Shown piece after piece: positions 12,527-23,441 of a DNA stretch of 64,000 bases. The position numbers and the translations under genes were made by a program. The notes below the pieces were generated by a model. The model was not told where the DNA came from. It worked only from the letters and a program-made list of their open reading frames with translations, and did no database searches. Each line of letters begins with the position of its first letter. The stretch's first letter is position 1. Source of the stretch: Neoscytalidium dimidiatum (taxonomy: Eukaryota; Ascomycota; Dothideomycetes; Botryosphaeriales; Botryosphaeriaceae); assembly GCA_037367355.1 (NCBI GenBank), contig CM074705.1, forward strand, positions 1,860,001 through 1,924,000, written 5' to 3'.

Positions 12527-12682
12527 ATGCTTGCCTTCTGCACACGCAAGCCCTCCTCCTCACCCACTCTCGCTCACTTCAAGCTAGCTGAATCGGTCAT
12601 CACCGAGTACATTCGTTAATCAACCGCATCCCGGCCATCTTCCAGTTAATTCTCCTAATCCAACCAACCGCAACCTATCAAA

Positions 12683-13303
12683 ATGCGTTTTTCCACTGCT
12701 GCTGCTGCCGCCGCCGCCCTGGCCGCTGGAGTCCAAGCCTCCTCCAACTCCACCGGCGATGTCTACGTCACCGAGTATGTTCTAGCCACCGCTCGACTGT
12801 TCTCACCGCTAACGACTGTCTAGAGTCGTCACTGCTTACACTACCTACTGCCCTGTTGCTACCGAGATTACCCAGGCTGGCAAGACGTAAGTGACTTCAA
12901 TCGTCGGAATTACGCGAACCATCACCGTTCTGACGTGTTTTGACTCAGCTACACCGTTTCCGAGGCCACAACTTTGACCATTACCCACTGCCCCGGTGGT
13001 TGCACCATCACCAAGCCGGTCGTCTCGACCCCTACGACCCCTTCGGTTCCTCAGATCCCGGCCATCACCTCGAGCTCGATCATTACTCACCCTATCTATC
13101 CTACTGGCAGCAACAGCACCAACGGCACTGCTAGCATCACCAAGCCCACGCTCTCAGCCTCTGTCTCTGCTTCTGCCTCGGTCTCTGGTCCTGCTGGCAC
13201 CGCTTCGACCACTGGGTCTCAGTTCACCGGCGCTGCCAACCACCTCGCCGCTTCTGGCGCCGGTCTGGCCGCCCTTCTCGGCTTCGCTGCTTATGTCTTG
13301 TAA
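12683..13303 (+). CDS. Small GPI-anchored-type cell wall protein, 169 aa
   Basis: Three exons: 12,683-12,774, 12,824-12,886 and 12,949-13,303, with introns of 49 and 62 nt (first branch site GCTAAC). The product starts with an alanine-rich signal peptide (about residues 1-19, cleavage after VQA). A conserved block of about 50 residues follows, with the patterns VYVTEVVTAYTTYCP and THCPGGCTITKPV, which places it with the SED1/CCG-6-like small wall glycoproteins of filamentous fungi. The Ser/Thr/Pro-rich stalk (NSTNGT sites, SVSASAS) is expected to be heavily O-mannosylated. The C-terminus ends in a hydrophobic tail (LAALLGFAAYVL) with no charged residue after it, as needed for GPI anchoring; the likely attachment site lies in FTGAAN. 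The role is structural, in the wall. Fungal wall genes of this type are often strongly expressed and developmentally controlled; the TATA box fits that. Confidence 0.88.
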
Positions 13304-13934
13304 GACGCTGAGCATCCGATTCTGATTCTTCTTCACTGTCGACGCGGTGGTTTGATGGGCCTTCAGTTCCCTCTCCATTGAGGAGGAGCCAAAGGCCCAG
13401 TATCTGGTCGGCATTCCTTTTATATGAAACATTGGCATGGCGGCATAGGCTGCACATGGTTAATTTATATTCTTACGTGGATTATGATCGGGAAAGGGAA
13501 TGTCCAGAAAATGTACAACGAGGGTTATCAAACAACAGATACACCCAAAGGGTCCTCATGTTCATAGACTATAGCTGGATGGCAGCATCCGCATAATCTG
13601 TAATACGAACGAGACTCTGCGCAGCCGATTGCGCCGCGTGCCTGTACCCCCAAGCTCTCAAGCCGCTTGTCGACACTACGGCGACGGGCGATGCACATGT
13701 GAAGTGGACGCGCAGAGCGTCGTCTGGCGTCATCGGCATCAAATTTCCTGATCGAGACTAGGGAGGGCGCGGACCCGGAGCGCAGACCCTGGCTGGCGAT
13801 CTGCTGCGTGTGCGCGCTTGTTCCCTTGACCTCTGTCCCACCTCACCCACACACAGCCTCAGCAATTTTCGTAAGCGGCGTCCTCCACTCGAGCCAATTC
13901 TGGCCAGCCTACTTCTTGTAAGATCACCATCAAC
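13304..13934. other. Intergenic, 631 bp
   Basis: Contains the 3' end of the wall-protein transcript and the promoter of the Ppx/GppA gene. No gene or repeat seen. Confidence 0.6.
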
Positions 13935-15801
13935 ATGGCTCGTTACGAGGCCATCGTAGATATGGGCAGGTGCGTGTGTCTACTTCGTTGCGCTCCAACC
14001 CATAGTGCATCCATGCCGGCTCGTCTTCCTCCTCAGTCCGCTGTTATTCGTCCTGAAAAAATCAGAACGATGCTTTGCTGACCTCATTCCACGTCTAGCA
14101 ATGGCATCCGGTTTTCCATCACCGATACCTCACTGGAAACCATTCGCTGCCTACCGACTGTCTTCTCTGAGCGCCTTGGCGTTTCTCTCTACGACGCCCA
14201 GTGGAAAGATGGGCAGAGAGTCCCCATTCCTGCAGAAACAATCCGTCAAGTAGCCGCTGCTTTCCGGCGTTTCAAAGCCGTGTGCGAAGATTTCGGTGTT
14301 CCCCACGACCGCGTCTGTGTCCTAGCCACTGAAGCAACACGCACTGCTCCCAACTCTGAGGAGTATATGCAGCGATTGCATGAAGCAAGCGGTTGGAAGG
14401 TGACGTTGCTTTCAAAAGAGGACGAGGGTCTCATGGGCGCCTACGGAATCGCGAGCAGCTTCGACGAGGTACGCGGATTGTGCATGGACCTTGGCGGCGG
14501 CAGCACCCAACTCTCCTGGATCTACACCAAAAGCGGTGAGGTGCGCACATCAAGAACAGCCGTGAGCTTGCCATACGGCGCTGCCGCACTCACAAAAAAT
14601 CCTCCTAAGCGAGTAAGCAGCCCAAACCCTCCTGTGAGAGATGGAAGTTTGTGACTGACAGCCCCGACAGGAAGACATGCTTGCTAATCTCTCGGCCGCG
14701 TATAGCAGCCTTGATCTGCCAGAGGAGCTCAGATCTCTCAACGCCGCAGGACACCTCAACTTGTATCTTTCAGGCGGCGGCTTCCGTGGTTGGGGGTTCG
14801 CGCTGATGGACCAACATCCGGAACTACGGCCATACCCGATCCCTATCATTAACGGCTTCTGCGTGCCTGCAAGCGCATTTCACGACACGGCCGCCATCCT
14901 AGCCGCCGTTGGCGCCGTATCCGAGCGACAAGAGCCCTTGACCATGCACCGCGTGTCCAAACGACGCATTTCACAGATACCAGCTGTCGCCAATTTGGTG
15001 GCTTGCGTTGCCGAAGCCCTCCCCGCTATACGTGACGTCTTTTTCTGCCAGGGAGGCGTGCGAGAAGGCCGGATGTTCTCAGAGCTCAAGCAGGAGCTGC
15101 GCAGCAAGGCGCCACTATTGGCGGCTACGCAGAAATTCGCACCGCGTTACAATCAGGAACAACCGCCTTCGACCACGATGGGCAGCGCGTTGCTAGATGT
15201 CGTCAAGAGCTCCAGAGGTCCCGATTTCACGTGCCTCTCGTTCGCGCTTGCTAACATCATGTACAAACATTGTTCCCTCCCGAAGGACATCCGTGCTACC
15301 GCAGCACTGCAGTTTCCGGTCACAGGCGAGCTGGCCGGCGCTCATGGACTCAGCCACAAAGATCGAGCAAGCTTGGCCATCGCACTCTGTGAGCGGCACG
15401 GCGGGCGGAAAGAACTTGATCCCGCCAATGTCCAGCAGTATGACCGCCTGATGCAACTTGTTGAGCCTGATCAGCGATGGTGGCTGCGCTATTTAGGCCG
15501 CGCAGCAGCGGTGCTGGGTGTAGTCTACCCCGCTGGGGTACCTAGCATCGAACAGAGAGCAGCGACTGCGAGGATCACCATCCAGAACCGAGGGTCCACG
15601 GATGATAAGATTTCCCAGTATGTCTCAATTCATGAGGATCTTATCACAGATTCTCTGGTAGACGCCGTTGAAAAAGTTGAGAAAATAGGAAAGAAGAAGC
15701 AGTGGTTACAAGGAGAACAAGGTCGTAAAGTCGAGTGGGTGATCAAACAGACTTCTGGATGGCTGCATCTGAACAAGGCATCATACATGATGTCGACATG
15801 A
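13935..15801 (+). CDS. RTG2: Ppx/GppA-family protein, RTG2-like retrograde regulator, 559 aa
   Basis: Three exons: 13,935-13,969, 14,099-14,612 and 14,671-15,801 (introns 129 and 58 nt). The first splice recreates VDMGSNGIRFSITD, the phosphate-1 loop of the acetate/sugar kinase-Hsp70-actin fold, at residues 8-21. MDLGGGSTQLSW (phosphate-2 loop) follows in the middle of exon 2, and LSGGGFRGWG early in exon 3. The C-terminal half (about residues 330-559) is the extra helical region typical of the fungal proteins. Family members bind or hydrolyse polyphosphate/pppGpp-like phosphates; in yeast Rtg2 is a cytoplasmic sensor that relays mitochondrial dysfunction to Rtg1/Rtg3 by binding Mks1. The length matches Rtg2 (588 aa). 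In filamentous fungi the same protein is often annotated simply as exopolyphosphatase/retrograde regulator, so the exact activity is not certain. Confidence 0.88.
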
Positions 15802-16109
15802 TTGGTGTTCTCCAAGTTGCTCCACATTCTTGTAAACTCATCACCAACAGATCAACCAGCAAAGCGAGTTCTACTCTATTCTTCTAAGTAGGACCTTTGT
15901 AGCAGCCAACTCCTCCTATGCTGCTTGGTATATAGCTTTCTCGTCATCACAAACCCAAACCCCCTTCTCAAATTAGACCAAACGAAAACCAAGGTAGTTT
16001 GCAAGAAATCTACTAGTATCAGTTAAGTGTTGAACGTGTCACCAAAAGATCAAACGCCCCGTCATGCATCAAGTCGTCCAGGAGGATAGTCATCGAGACC
16101 CTTTCATCG
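15802..16109. other. Convergent 3' intergenic, 308 bp
   Basis: Spacer between two convergent genes (RTG2-like and LRO1). It holds both 3' ends; nothing else seen. Confidence 0.6.
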
Positions 16110-18173
16110 TTACCCTTCATCTTCATCCCATATCTGAACCTTGTCCGCATATTCAAGGATGTTAGAGACAATGTTCTCTTCAATTAGGTCACCCTTGCCG
16201 CCGGCAACCCTGAGGATGAGGTCGTTGAGAGAGGAGCGGCCAAGAATGTCGACATGGTCGCCTTTTCAGGATCAGCATTCGGCAACCAGTACAGATTTCC
16301 TCGCAGTACTCACCAGTATTGGGGCCACCTCGTGGTGAGAACCTATCCGGCTCGTGAGGCATCTCATACGTCTTTATCTTCACGCCAGCGGGATTATATT
16401 TCTTCATCTTCCAACCCTTAGTACACATATAACCAGCACTGAGGATGTTGACGGTACCGTCACCCTCACCCATGACGATGCCGTGGTCAGCCTCGCCCTC
16501 AGTATATGTCGTGTCAATGGTTACGTTGATGGCCGAGAGGGGGTCGTTGTCCTCGCGGTAGAAATAAGCCCGCTCAGTGGGCTTGCCAACGCCGTAGAAA
16601 CAGTAGATCTTGAGGTTTGGAGCAAGTGGCAGACGTGTCTCAAGGGGGTTTACCCACTTGGACGGGATGTTTTGGTTAACCTCGACCTCCTCCCTCGTTC
16701 GGGCCAGGCCGTACGAGTAGCTGCTAAGCACTTGTCTGCTGTACCACTCTTCGCTCTGACCGAAAAGGTAGGGGAGGGACTCGGAAACAGTCAGGTTGTG
16801 GGCAGAGGTAGAAGAGTTGCTATTTCTGAATTTGATAAACGAGCCATAGGTATGCTTCTGGTCTGGTGTGTCATCAGGAGCCCACGTGTGATTTCCCCAT
16901 ACGGCATCGCCGCCCATGGGCAACATGCTGCTGATACCAGGCATGGCTCTGAAGATTTCTGCGCGCTCGGCGCGACTCAAGAACTTCTCGAGCCCATACA
17001 CTGCGAAGGCGTTCAGCTGAGCCGTATCCTTCATTTCTCCTGAAAGAACCGCGGGCATTCCCTTGGGAGTGCCGAGCATGCAACCGCTAATGTTGATCCA
17101 GGAGTCGACGAAGGAGTCGACCCAGCCAGAACCGCCATTCCCGTATCCTTCAGCCTCGACCCAGTGGAAGAAGTAATACAGGACCTGTGAGCCCATGCTG
17201 TGAGACAGCAGCACAACCTTCTTGTTGGAGATTCGGACGGCAGTCTCTATGTGGGTCTTCAAGCGGGTGAAATACTGATCGCGAACTTCGTAGTTGCCGT
17301 ATGAGAGGCGCCAGTCGTAGGCAGCGGTGAAAGCGTTGGTCGGGTCGTAGCCGATGGTGGCCAGGTTCTCTAAAATCTTGTTCCAAATCCAGTAGCCAGT
17401 TATGAAGAAGTCGGTAGCATCGAAGCCCTGGGCGGCGCGCAGCTTGATGCCGCCCGGAGGGTCCAGACCGGTGTCCTTGTCCAGCATGATGTGCTTCTTC
17501 CAGCCGGCCTTGTCCATGACGAGAGCTCTCATCATGCTCCAGCTGCCCCAGAGGCGCTTGCGAAAGTACTGGCGAGAGTCCTCAACGGTACTCCAGCTCT
17601 CAAGGCCGGTGGAGATAACGCCAGGGATCATGATGACGGGGTGGGTGGCCTCGATACCCTGGGAACGGGCGTGCAAACCGACGGCAAAGGAATCGTAGGC
17701 AACGGCTTCGCGCTCATGTTTCTATAGTGGCATAGCCAGTGTCAACACAGGCCCAGGCAGGTTGCAGGGTTCACACAAAAGAGAGGCAGAGCGCAACCGA
17801 CTTGGAAGCTTACTTGCAAGTCCCGGGCATCCTGCAGCAGGCCGGCAGGGAGCATGTCAGCGATGGAATCCAGGTTGAGGTCGGGAATGGCAGGCAGATC
17901 AAGCATGTCGTTGTTCTGGGCGAACCAGCCGGCGCCGACGATGCCAATGGCGCCTCCGAGCCCCAGAACAAACAGGTTCCATCTCTTGCTGCCGCGGGCG
18001 CTGGCACGAGCCTTTTCCTTTGCAACGGAGAGCTGGTGCAGCTTCTTGGCCGGGACGACGCGCAGCTGCTCGCCCTGGCCGGGGTCGGGCGTAGGCTCGC
18101 GCGAGGGCTCGGAGGAGGAGCCAGAGACGTCGCCGGCGACGCGGCGGCGGAGGAAGGACATGGCAGTGCTCAT
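16110..18173 (-). CDS. LRO1: Phospholipid:diacylglycerol acyltransferase Lro1, 639 aa
   Basis: Three exons: 17,814-18,173, 16,314-17,721 and 16,110-16,261 (introns 92 and 52 nt). The protein has a cytosolic basic N-terminus, one membrane segment at about residues 65-85 (WNLFVLGLGGAIGIVGAGWF) and a large lumenal LCAT-like alpha/beta-hydrolase domain. Seen directly: HPVIMIPGVISTGLESW (oxyanion/lid region), LLSHSMGSQ with the nucleophilic serine near residue 295, and EADHGIVMGEGDGTVN carrying the acid. Lro1 moves an acyl chain from phospholipid sn-2 to diacylglycerol in the ER, making triacylglycerol without acyl-CoA. The length is close to yeast Lro1 (661). The nucleophile elbow reads SHSMG rather than the commoner GHSMG. 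It is divergently paired with NAA30. Confidence 0.95.
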
Positions 18174-18536
18174 GGGCGAAATCGAGAGAGCTCGGGTGGT
18201 GTTGGAGGGCGCATCGGGGAAGCTATAGCTGGACTGGTCCTGCTGCTGCTGCTGCGTACTTTGCTCGCTGCGCGCACGCGCTCGGCCGGCTGTGCAAAGC
18301 GCACCCCGCCGTAGCGTGCCCCTGCCAGAGCCGCCGCCGCAGCAGCAGCTCTATGAAATTCTCCCACCTGCACACCCCGACACGCGCGCGCGCGCGCACA
18401 CACACGGACTCCCGCAGCTGCCGGCATCACTCGGCGCGTCACATGTCAGCGCCCAGCCGGACCGCACCCTTCGACGCGTCTGCCAGCGCACATCCCGTGC
18501 ACACCGTCCCTCCTCTCCAAGCCTGTCCTGCTGCTC
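18174..18536. promoter_or_regulatory. Shared divergent promoter of LRO1 and NAA30
   Basis: 363 bp between the two start codons. It contains an alternating purine-pyrimidine tract at 18,381-18,406 (CG repeats running into CA repeats) and CTG/GCC-rich trinucleotide tracts near 18,240 and 18,335. No canonical TATA box was seen. Confidence 0.6.
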
Positions 18537-19169
18537 ATGCCCCAGCTAAAGGCCGACCGTCTGCGCTACGTCCAGTATGACGGCCTCAATGAAGAGCAGT
18601 ATCTGCCTGCCATCCGTCAACTGATCTCCAAAGATCTGTCCGAGCCGTACAGCATCTACGTCTACCGCTACTTCTTGCACCAATGGGGCCATCTCTGCTA
18701 CATGGTCGGTCCTCTATCCTGTCCTCTCCGCCCGTTTCCGCCACTTACCCGCCCCCGCCACAAGGCCCTAGATGACGACTCGAATCTCATCGGCGTTGTC
18801 GTCTCTAAGCTCGAGCCCCACCGCAGCGGCACCTTCAGAGGCTACATTGCCATGCTTGCCGTCCAGGAGCTCTACCGCGGCCAGGGCATTGCAAGCAAGC
18901 TGGTCAAGTTGGCCATCGATGCCATGACTGCCCGTGATGCCGACGAGATTGTTCTTGAGACAGAGACCGACAACGCTGCCTCGTTGCGCCTGTACGAGCG
19001 TCTCGGCTTTCTGCGTAGCAAGCGTCTGCACAGGTACTATCTCAACGGCAACACTGCCTTCCGTTTAGTCCTGTACCTGAAGGAAGGCACCGGCCTGAAG
19101 CGTCCTCAACCTTTTGATCCTCCCCAACAAGCTGCACATGCAATGCATGGTCCCACCGGATCACCTTGA
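18537..19169 (+). CDS. NAA30: N-alpha-acetyltransferase NatC catalytic subunit Naa30 (Mak3), 190 aa
   Basis: Two exons by inference, 18,537-18,704 and 18,765-19,169. The intervening 60 nt start GT and end AG and keep the frame open, so an unspliced message would add 20 residues (VGPLSCPLRP...). Family alignment places that insert between WGHLCYM and LIGVVVSKLEPHRSG, where Naa30 proteins have no insert, so I treat it as an intron. The GNAT fold is clear: SIYVYRYFLHQWG, RGYIAMLAVQELYRGQGIA (acetyl-CoA loop, R/Q-x-x-G-x-A), DEIVLETETDNAASLRLYERLGF and HRYYLNGNTAFRLVLYLK. NatC acetylates nascent chains beginning Met-Leu, Met-Ile or Met-Phe at the ribosome together with Naa35 and Naa38. It is head to head with LRO1 and convergent with CND1. 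Confidence 0.93.
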   Translation: MPQLKADRLRYVQYDGLNEEQYLPAIRQLISKDLSEPYSIYVYRYFLHQWGHLCYMVGPLSCPLRPFPPLTRPRHKALDDDSNLIGVVVSKLEPHRSGTFRGYIAMLAVQELYRGQGIASKLVKLAIDAMTARDADEIVLETETDNAASLRLYERLGFLRSKRLHRYYLNGNTAFRLVLYLKEGTGLKRPQPFDPPQQAAHAMHGPTGSP

Positions 19170-19435
19170 CAGCTACGCCGACCGACAGCCACCCATTGAG
19201 GAATAACATCATTCAATACAGCCCTGAGAGCACGGGCTCAATGTAGTAATCATGAATCGCCTATGCCACATTGAACTCCCTTCGACCTGTGAGGCCCATT
19301 TCTAGCCCGTAGCCAGCCTGTTCCCAGTCCATAGCCAGCCCAAATTCTCCACCTGCTCGTAACGCCCCTTAAACAGCCAAAGGGCTCAATCACAACCATT
19401 CATCCTGCATCTGAAACTCAAGACTCCACGACCGT

Positions 19436-22400
19436 CTACGCCGTAGCCCGCACGATTCTGAAGCCGTCGCTCACAAGCTTCTGAATCTCTTCGTCCTTGT
19501 GCTGGAGCAGGCCCAACGTAAACGCGACATCGTTCCACTGCCTCTCGCTCTCGCAGCGAGGCAGACGAGCCGCAAGCTTGGAAGCAAGTTGCTTGGCATG
19601 TTTGTCCTGTTATGCACTGTTAGCCGTTTTGCATAGAAACACTCCGCAGCAAAGCGTGTTACCTTTTCGATGAAGCTAGCGAGGAATTTGATGATGCGTC
19701 TGAAGGACTCCTCGTCCAGCGCCGGGTCTGCACTGAGGACGCTGAACATGTCGACAAATTGATTGTATACAGCATTATCTTTAGTCGCAAGCTCACTGAA
19801 GAACATACGCGCCATATCAGCAATCTTCTTGTCGTCATCCTCGAGGCATTTCGCCATTTCACTCAACTGGCCCTTGACCTTGACTTGACCGGCCAGGATC
19901 AAGAATGTTAGCGTCATGAGACATGTCCGCTTCACAGTAGCTTCGCGGTCATTCAGCCGGCGGTATAAGAAGTCAGTGTTCTCATCAATCAGGTGGTTGA
20001 AACAGACAGCCATATCTCCCAGAGCGACCACCAAGTTACTGCGCACCACTGGATCCTTGCTACGCTCCAGGATCGTGAGAAGTAGGCCAAGATTCTTCTC
20101 GCAATATTCCGAGCTGACGCACATCAGCTTGGCCAGACAGAGCGCTGCCTGGGATTGCAGCATGCTATCCGCATACGACGTGTTATTTGCGCAAACTTCA
20201 GCGACTAGTGGCCCAAAATTTGAAAGGAGCGATTGCGGGCCGTACAGCAGTTCGCGTTCACGAATATGCGCGAGCGCTTCCGTAAAGTCGTCTTCGGTCG
20301 TCCCTGCAATCAGGTCGAGTTCGTCTTGCTCCTCCTGAACTGCCGAAGTTCTTTTCCCACCTTTTTTGGTTGATGATGGGTCAGGCCCCAAAGATTTCCG
20401 CTTGTCACCTCCACTGGCCTTCTCTTTCTCGGCCTTCCTCCTCTTAAAGTCTTGCTCGCAGAGCTCTAGATGCACAATCTGCTTGATCGCAACATGTCCC
20501 ACAATGAACAAGAGCTGAGATAGAGCCAGTGCGGGCTTCTGCTGCTTATCGCCTCTCTGTGAGCTATGTTGTGAGTCGCGGCTGTTTGGTCGCTGTTCAA
20601 TATCCATCTTGTCCGGATCACTTTGGTGAGATCCGGCCGTTCCTGGTCTTTTTGTTTGGGATGCAAAGACGCTCTTGGTTTTCCTCCGGATAATTTCGGA
20701 ACAGAGCGTGTCTGGATGTTTTGAGAGAGCGTAGATCGCGTCCAAGGCTTGCTCAGCAACCCCAAACCACTCGTAACTGTCCGCCTCGATATCCATTGTG
20801 GCAGCCAAACGAATCAAGACAGCGTGGTCGTTCGGAAGCTTGGCTGACGCGGCTGAAATTGTGCCCTTACTCGCTTTTTCTGCAGCATTGATGCGCCTCA
20901 GAGCGACACATGTGTACCGGGCCAGTCCCAGGTCTTTACGTCCAAGCTCTCCGAGACCTATCCGCAGGCATGTTTCCATTTCTTTGACGATGATGTTGGG
21001 ATCCGCCAGAGCGAGCATACCAAGGACAATAATGGCACCTCTCCGCTGAGTTTTCGACGTTTCTCTTCCCTTCTTTTGCGCACCATAGATCTGCCAGAGT
21101 TTCGCAACGACATGCTCGCTCACGTTACCCTGCTTCATCATGGTGCTCAAAAGCTGCTCCAGCGAGGTGAGCTCTGCCGGAGTGGCCCCGAAAGTTAGAC
21201 TGACCATGTTTCTGGCGACGTAGTTGGCAGCCGTGTTGGTGTCAAAAGAGTCCGGCGCATCAAAAAAAAGACCCTTGTAGCAGTCGATCAAGTGAGATTG
21301 TACACCCTTGCCCTCATCGCTGTTCCCCTTAGTCCAAATGAGACGTAGCATACGCCGAATGCCGACCCTAGAAGTCTGAATCTTGTATGCGTCGATGATG
21401 ACGAAGAAGTCCATGGCCTCGATGACCTCGCTCTTATTTTTGGAAGACAGAAGCTGCGTAACCAGCGCAGAAGCTGCGTGGATAATTTCGATAAAGCGAA
21501 TGGCATCAAGGTAATATTTTCTCGTGAGCTGGAGCTTGTTCAGCGCCTCTGCCGTGGCCTCCTCTGCCATTGCCTTTTCCCTAGCAGCCCGTTGCTCCTC
21601 CTCCGTCATGGGCGCTGGTTCTGGGGCTGGTTGGGTTTCAGCCACTGTTGCGTCGTCTAGCAAGCTTTCGTCCACGGTGACATCGGCATTGGTTTTCTCT
21701 TGTAGCTCCGCCGGCGGCTTCAGGGCGTTGATTTCCTCGTCCACCTTCTGAAGGCGAGCGCTCCAGTCATCAAAAGAAAGTTGGCCACCGTGAAGAACAC
21801 TGAAAGGATGAGTCGTCACCAGCTTCCCCAGCAATTTGATGGCGTTTCTGCGCACGTGGCTGCTTTTGTCCTCAAGGCTTCTTGCTGCTAGTTCTGCTGC
21901 TGCCTGTCTTCTCTGCGGGTATTTCGTTTCCAAGTCACAAAGCCTCACGTAGACTTGTATCGCACGGCATCTGCAGTAAGGATTCACATCCAAAAACCGT
22001 TCCTCCAGGACGTCGAAGAAAACGTTGATCTGGCCTTCAGTATGTTCGCTGCGTTCTTCATCCTCCTGCTTGCTCAGCATTGCAATCAGGTTCCCGCACA
22101 CTTCTATGATGGCGCATCGGAGGGTGTATGAGTCGCCGTCCAGAAGCTTTGCAAGGAGAGTCATCTGCTTGATGACCAAGCGAGGAGCGAGCTCTGAGAT
22201 TTTCGTTACAAACGTCGATACTGATTTGGGCCCCCTGAGATCATTGCTGTTGAATTCCTTGTTGCTTAGCTCTCTGAGAACTTCTTCGGTCAGCTGGGGA
22301 TAGTCGTATTGATCAGCAAGAATGTGGAGGAATTCGGCCATGGGCTCAGACAAGTGCTCGAAATAGGAAAGATTCTGTATGATGGAGGTTTGAGCGCCTG

Positions 22401-23249
22401 TCAAAAACAGTCAGCACGTACCAAGCCCACAAGTATCTTTGTGACGGACCAAATGCATGACCGTGGTGCTTTACAGCAATACATAAGACCTTGAATGTGT
22501 GCATGCGAATAGTGATGTTCTTCACCCTCGCCTCGCTTTCCAAGATCAGGTACACTGGGCGCGTAAACAGGCTGATAAAGGTATCACGCTCGGATGTGGT
22601 CACGAAAATTCTTGCCAGCTTGAGCTTCAGGACTTTACTCATGACATCCAATGCCGTGGTCAACTGGACCGAAGAGTCCCAGTGACTGCCCTTGCCCACG
22701 CCCGGTTTTGGCTTTGCACTTTTCCGGCCTCTGCCAACACCACTTGTTGATGCTGGCTTCTCGGCAGCCTTCGCTTCCACGGCGGATATGGTCCATTGCA
22801 GGAGGAAGCCGAACAGCTCCAGCAGCTGCTTGTGGTGTTGTATAGTCTCTTGCTCATCGGCTTCCAGGTCGGCGTGGACCGCATCCGCCTCAGAAGAAAG
22901 ACCTGAGGTAACGAGATCAAGGATATTGCTGAGAGCGGTAGGAGGAAGGAAGGGCGCGTGCCTGTCACCGTTAATACGATGTTTCCTTGTGGTAGCGTGT
23001 CGCGGGAGCGCACTTTAGCAGGCACTGAAGAGTGTCGAAGATGTCGCTGCGCGTAATGGCGTCCGGATTGTCGGCAACGGCATCGACGACCGGATTAAGG
23101 GCGCCATTGATGGTGGGCGCGGTGAGCGATTCGGGGTCGTTTTCGCAGTCCTGCAGGTCGGCTGGAGCATCTGGCGTCGGTATGGCCGATGGATCGCTGA
23201 GATAGTTCTTGAGGGCGTCGTTGATGTCGAAATCTATGCGGTCGCCCAT
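19436..23249 (-). CDS. CND1: Condensin complex non-SMC subunit 1 (Cnd1/Ycs4), 1217 aa
   Basis: Four exons: 23,014-23,249, 22,450-22,961, 19,663-22,397 and 19,436-19,606, with introns of 52, 52 and 56 nt. The protein begins MGDRIDFDINDALKNYL. HEAT-repeat segments characteristic of the family are seen in order: GAQTSIIQNLSYFEHLSEPMAE at the exon 2/3 junction, LRELSNKEFNSNDLRGPKS and SYTLRCAIIEVCGNLI. The C-terminal Cnd1 domain follows (about residues 930-1120: SMLQSQAALCLAKLMCVSSE, DPVVRSNLVVALGDMAVCFN, NDREATVKRTCLMTL). A Ser/Lys-rich acidic linker precedes it and could carry mitotic phosphorylation sites. The subunit joins Smc2-Smc4-Brn1 to DNA and is needed for mitotic chromosome compaction. 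The length matches the family (about 1150-1250). It is head to head with CDC7, 192 bp apart. Confidence 0.96.
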
Positions 23250-23441
23250 ATTGATGGAGCACGGGCACGACGCGGCGCATGTGCTGGTGGATGTTCGTGG
23301 AGAAGTCGCAGACGCAAAGTGTACGGCGGGCGGAGGCAACGACGATCCGGTGTTTACCAAAACAAAGTCCGCTAACGCCAAGCACGGCAGCCATAACTAC
23401 ACACGAACCTTCACGCGTCGTCTCGTCCACACTCCCGCTTC
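23250..23441. promoter_or_regulatory. Shared 192-bp divergent promoter of CND1 and CDC7
   Basis: The two ATGs are 192 bp apart. Two ACGCG-bearing words lie inside (GACGCGGCG near 23,270 and CACGCGTCG near 23,413); ACGCG is the core of the yeast MCB/MBF site for G1/S genes, so co-expression in the cell cycle is plausible but not shown. Confidence 0.55.

Larger units (their letters stand above)
10351..12682. other. Intergenic stretch, no supported gene
   Basis: About 2.3 kb separating the SET gene start from the wall-protein start, so it contains both promoters. It holds a 27-bp tandem duplication at 10,775-10,828 and a TATA-like site at 12,520. Overlapping open frames of 80-130 codons on both strands show no family resemblance. 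Confidence 0.55.
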
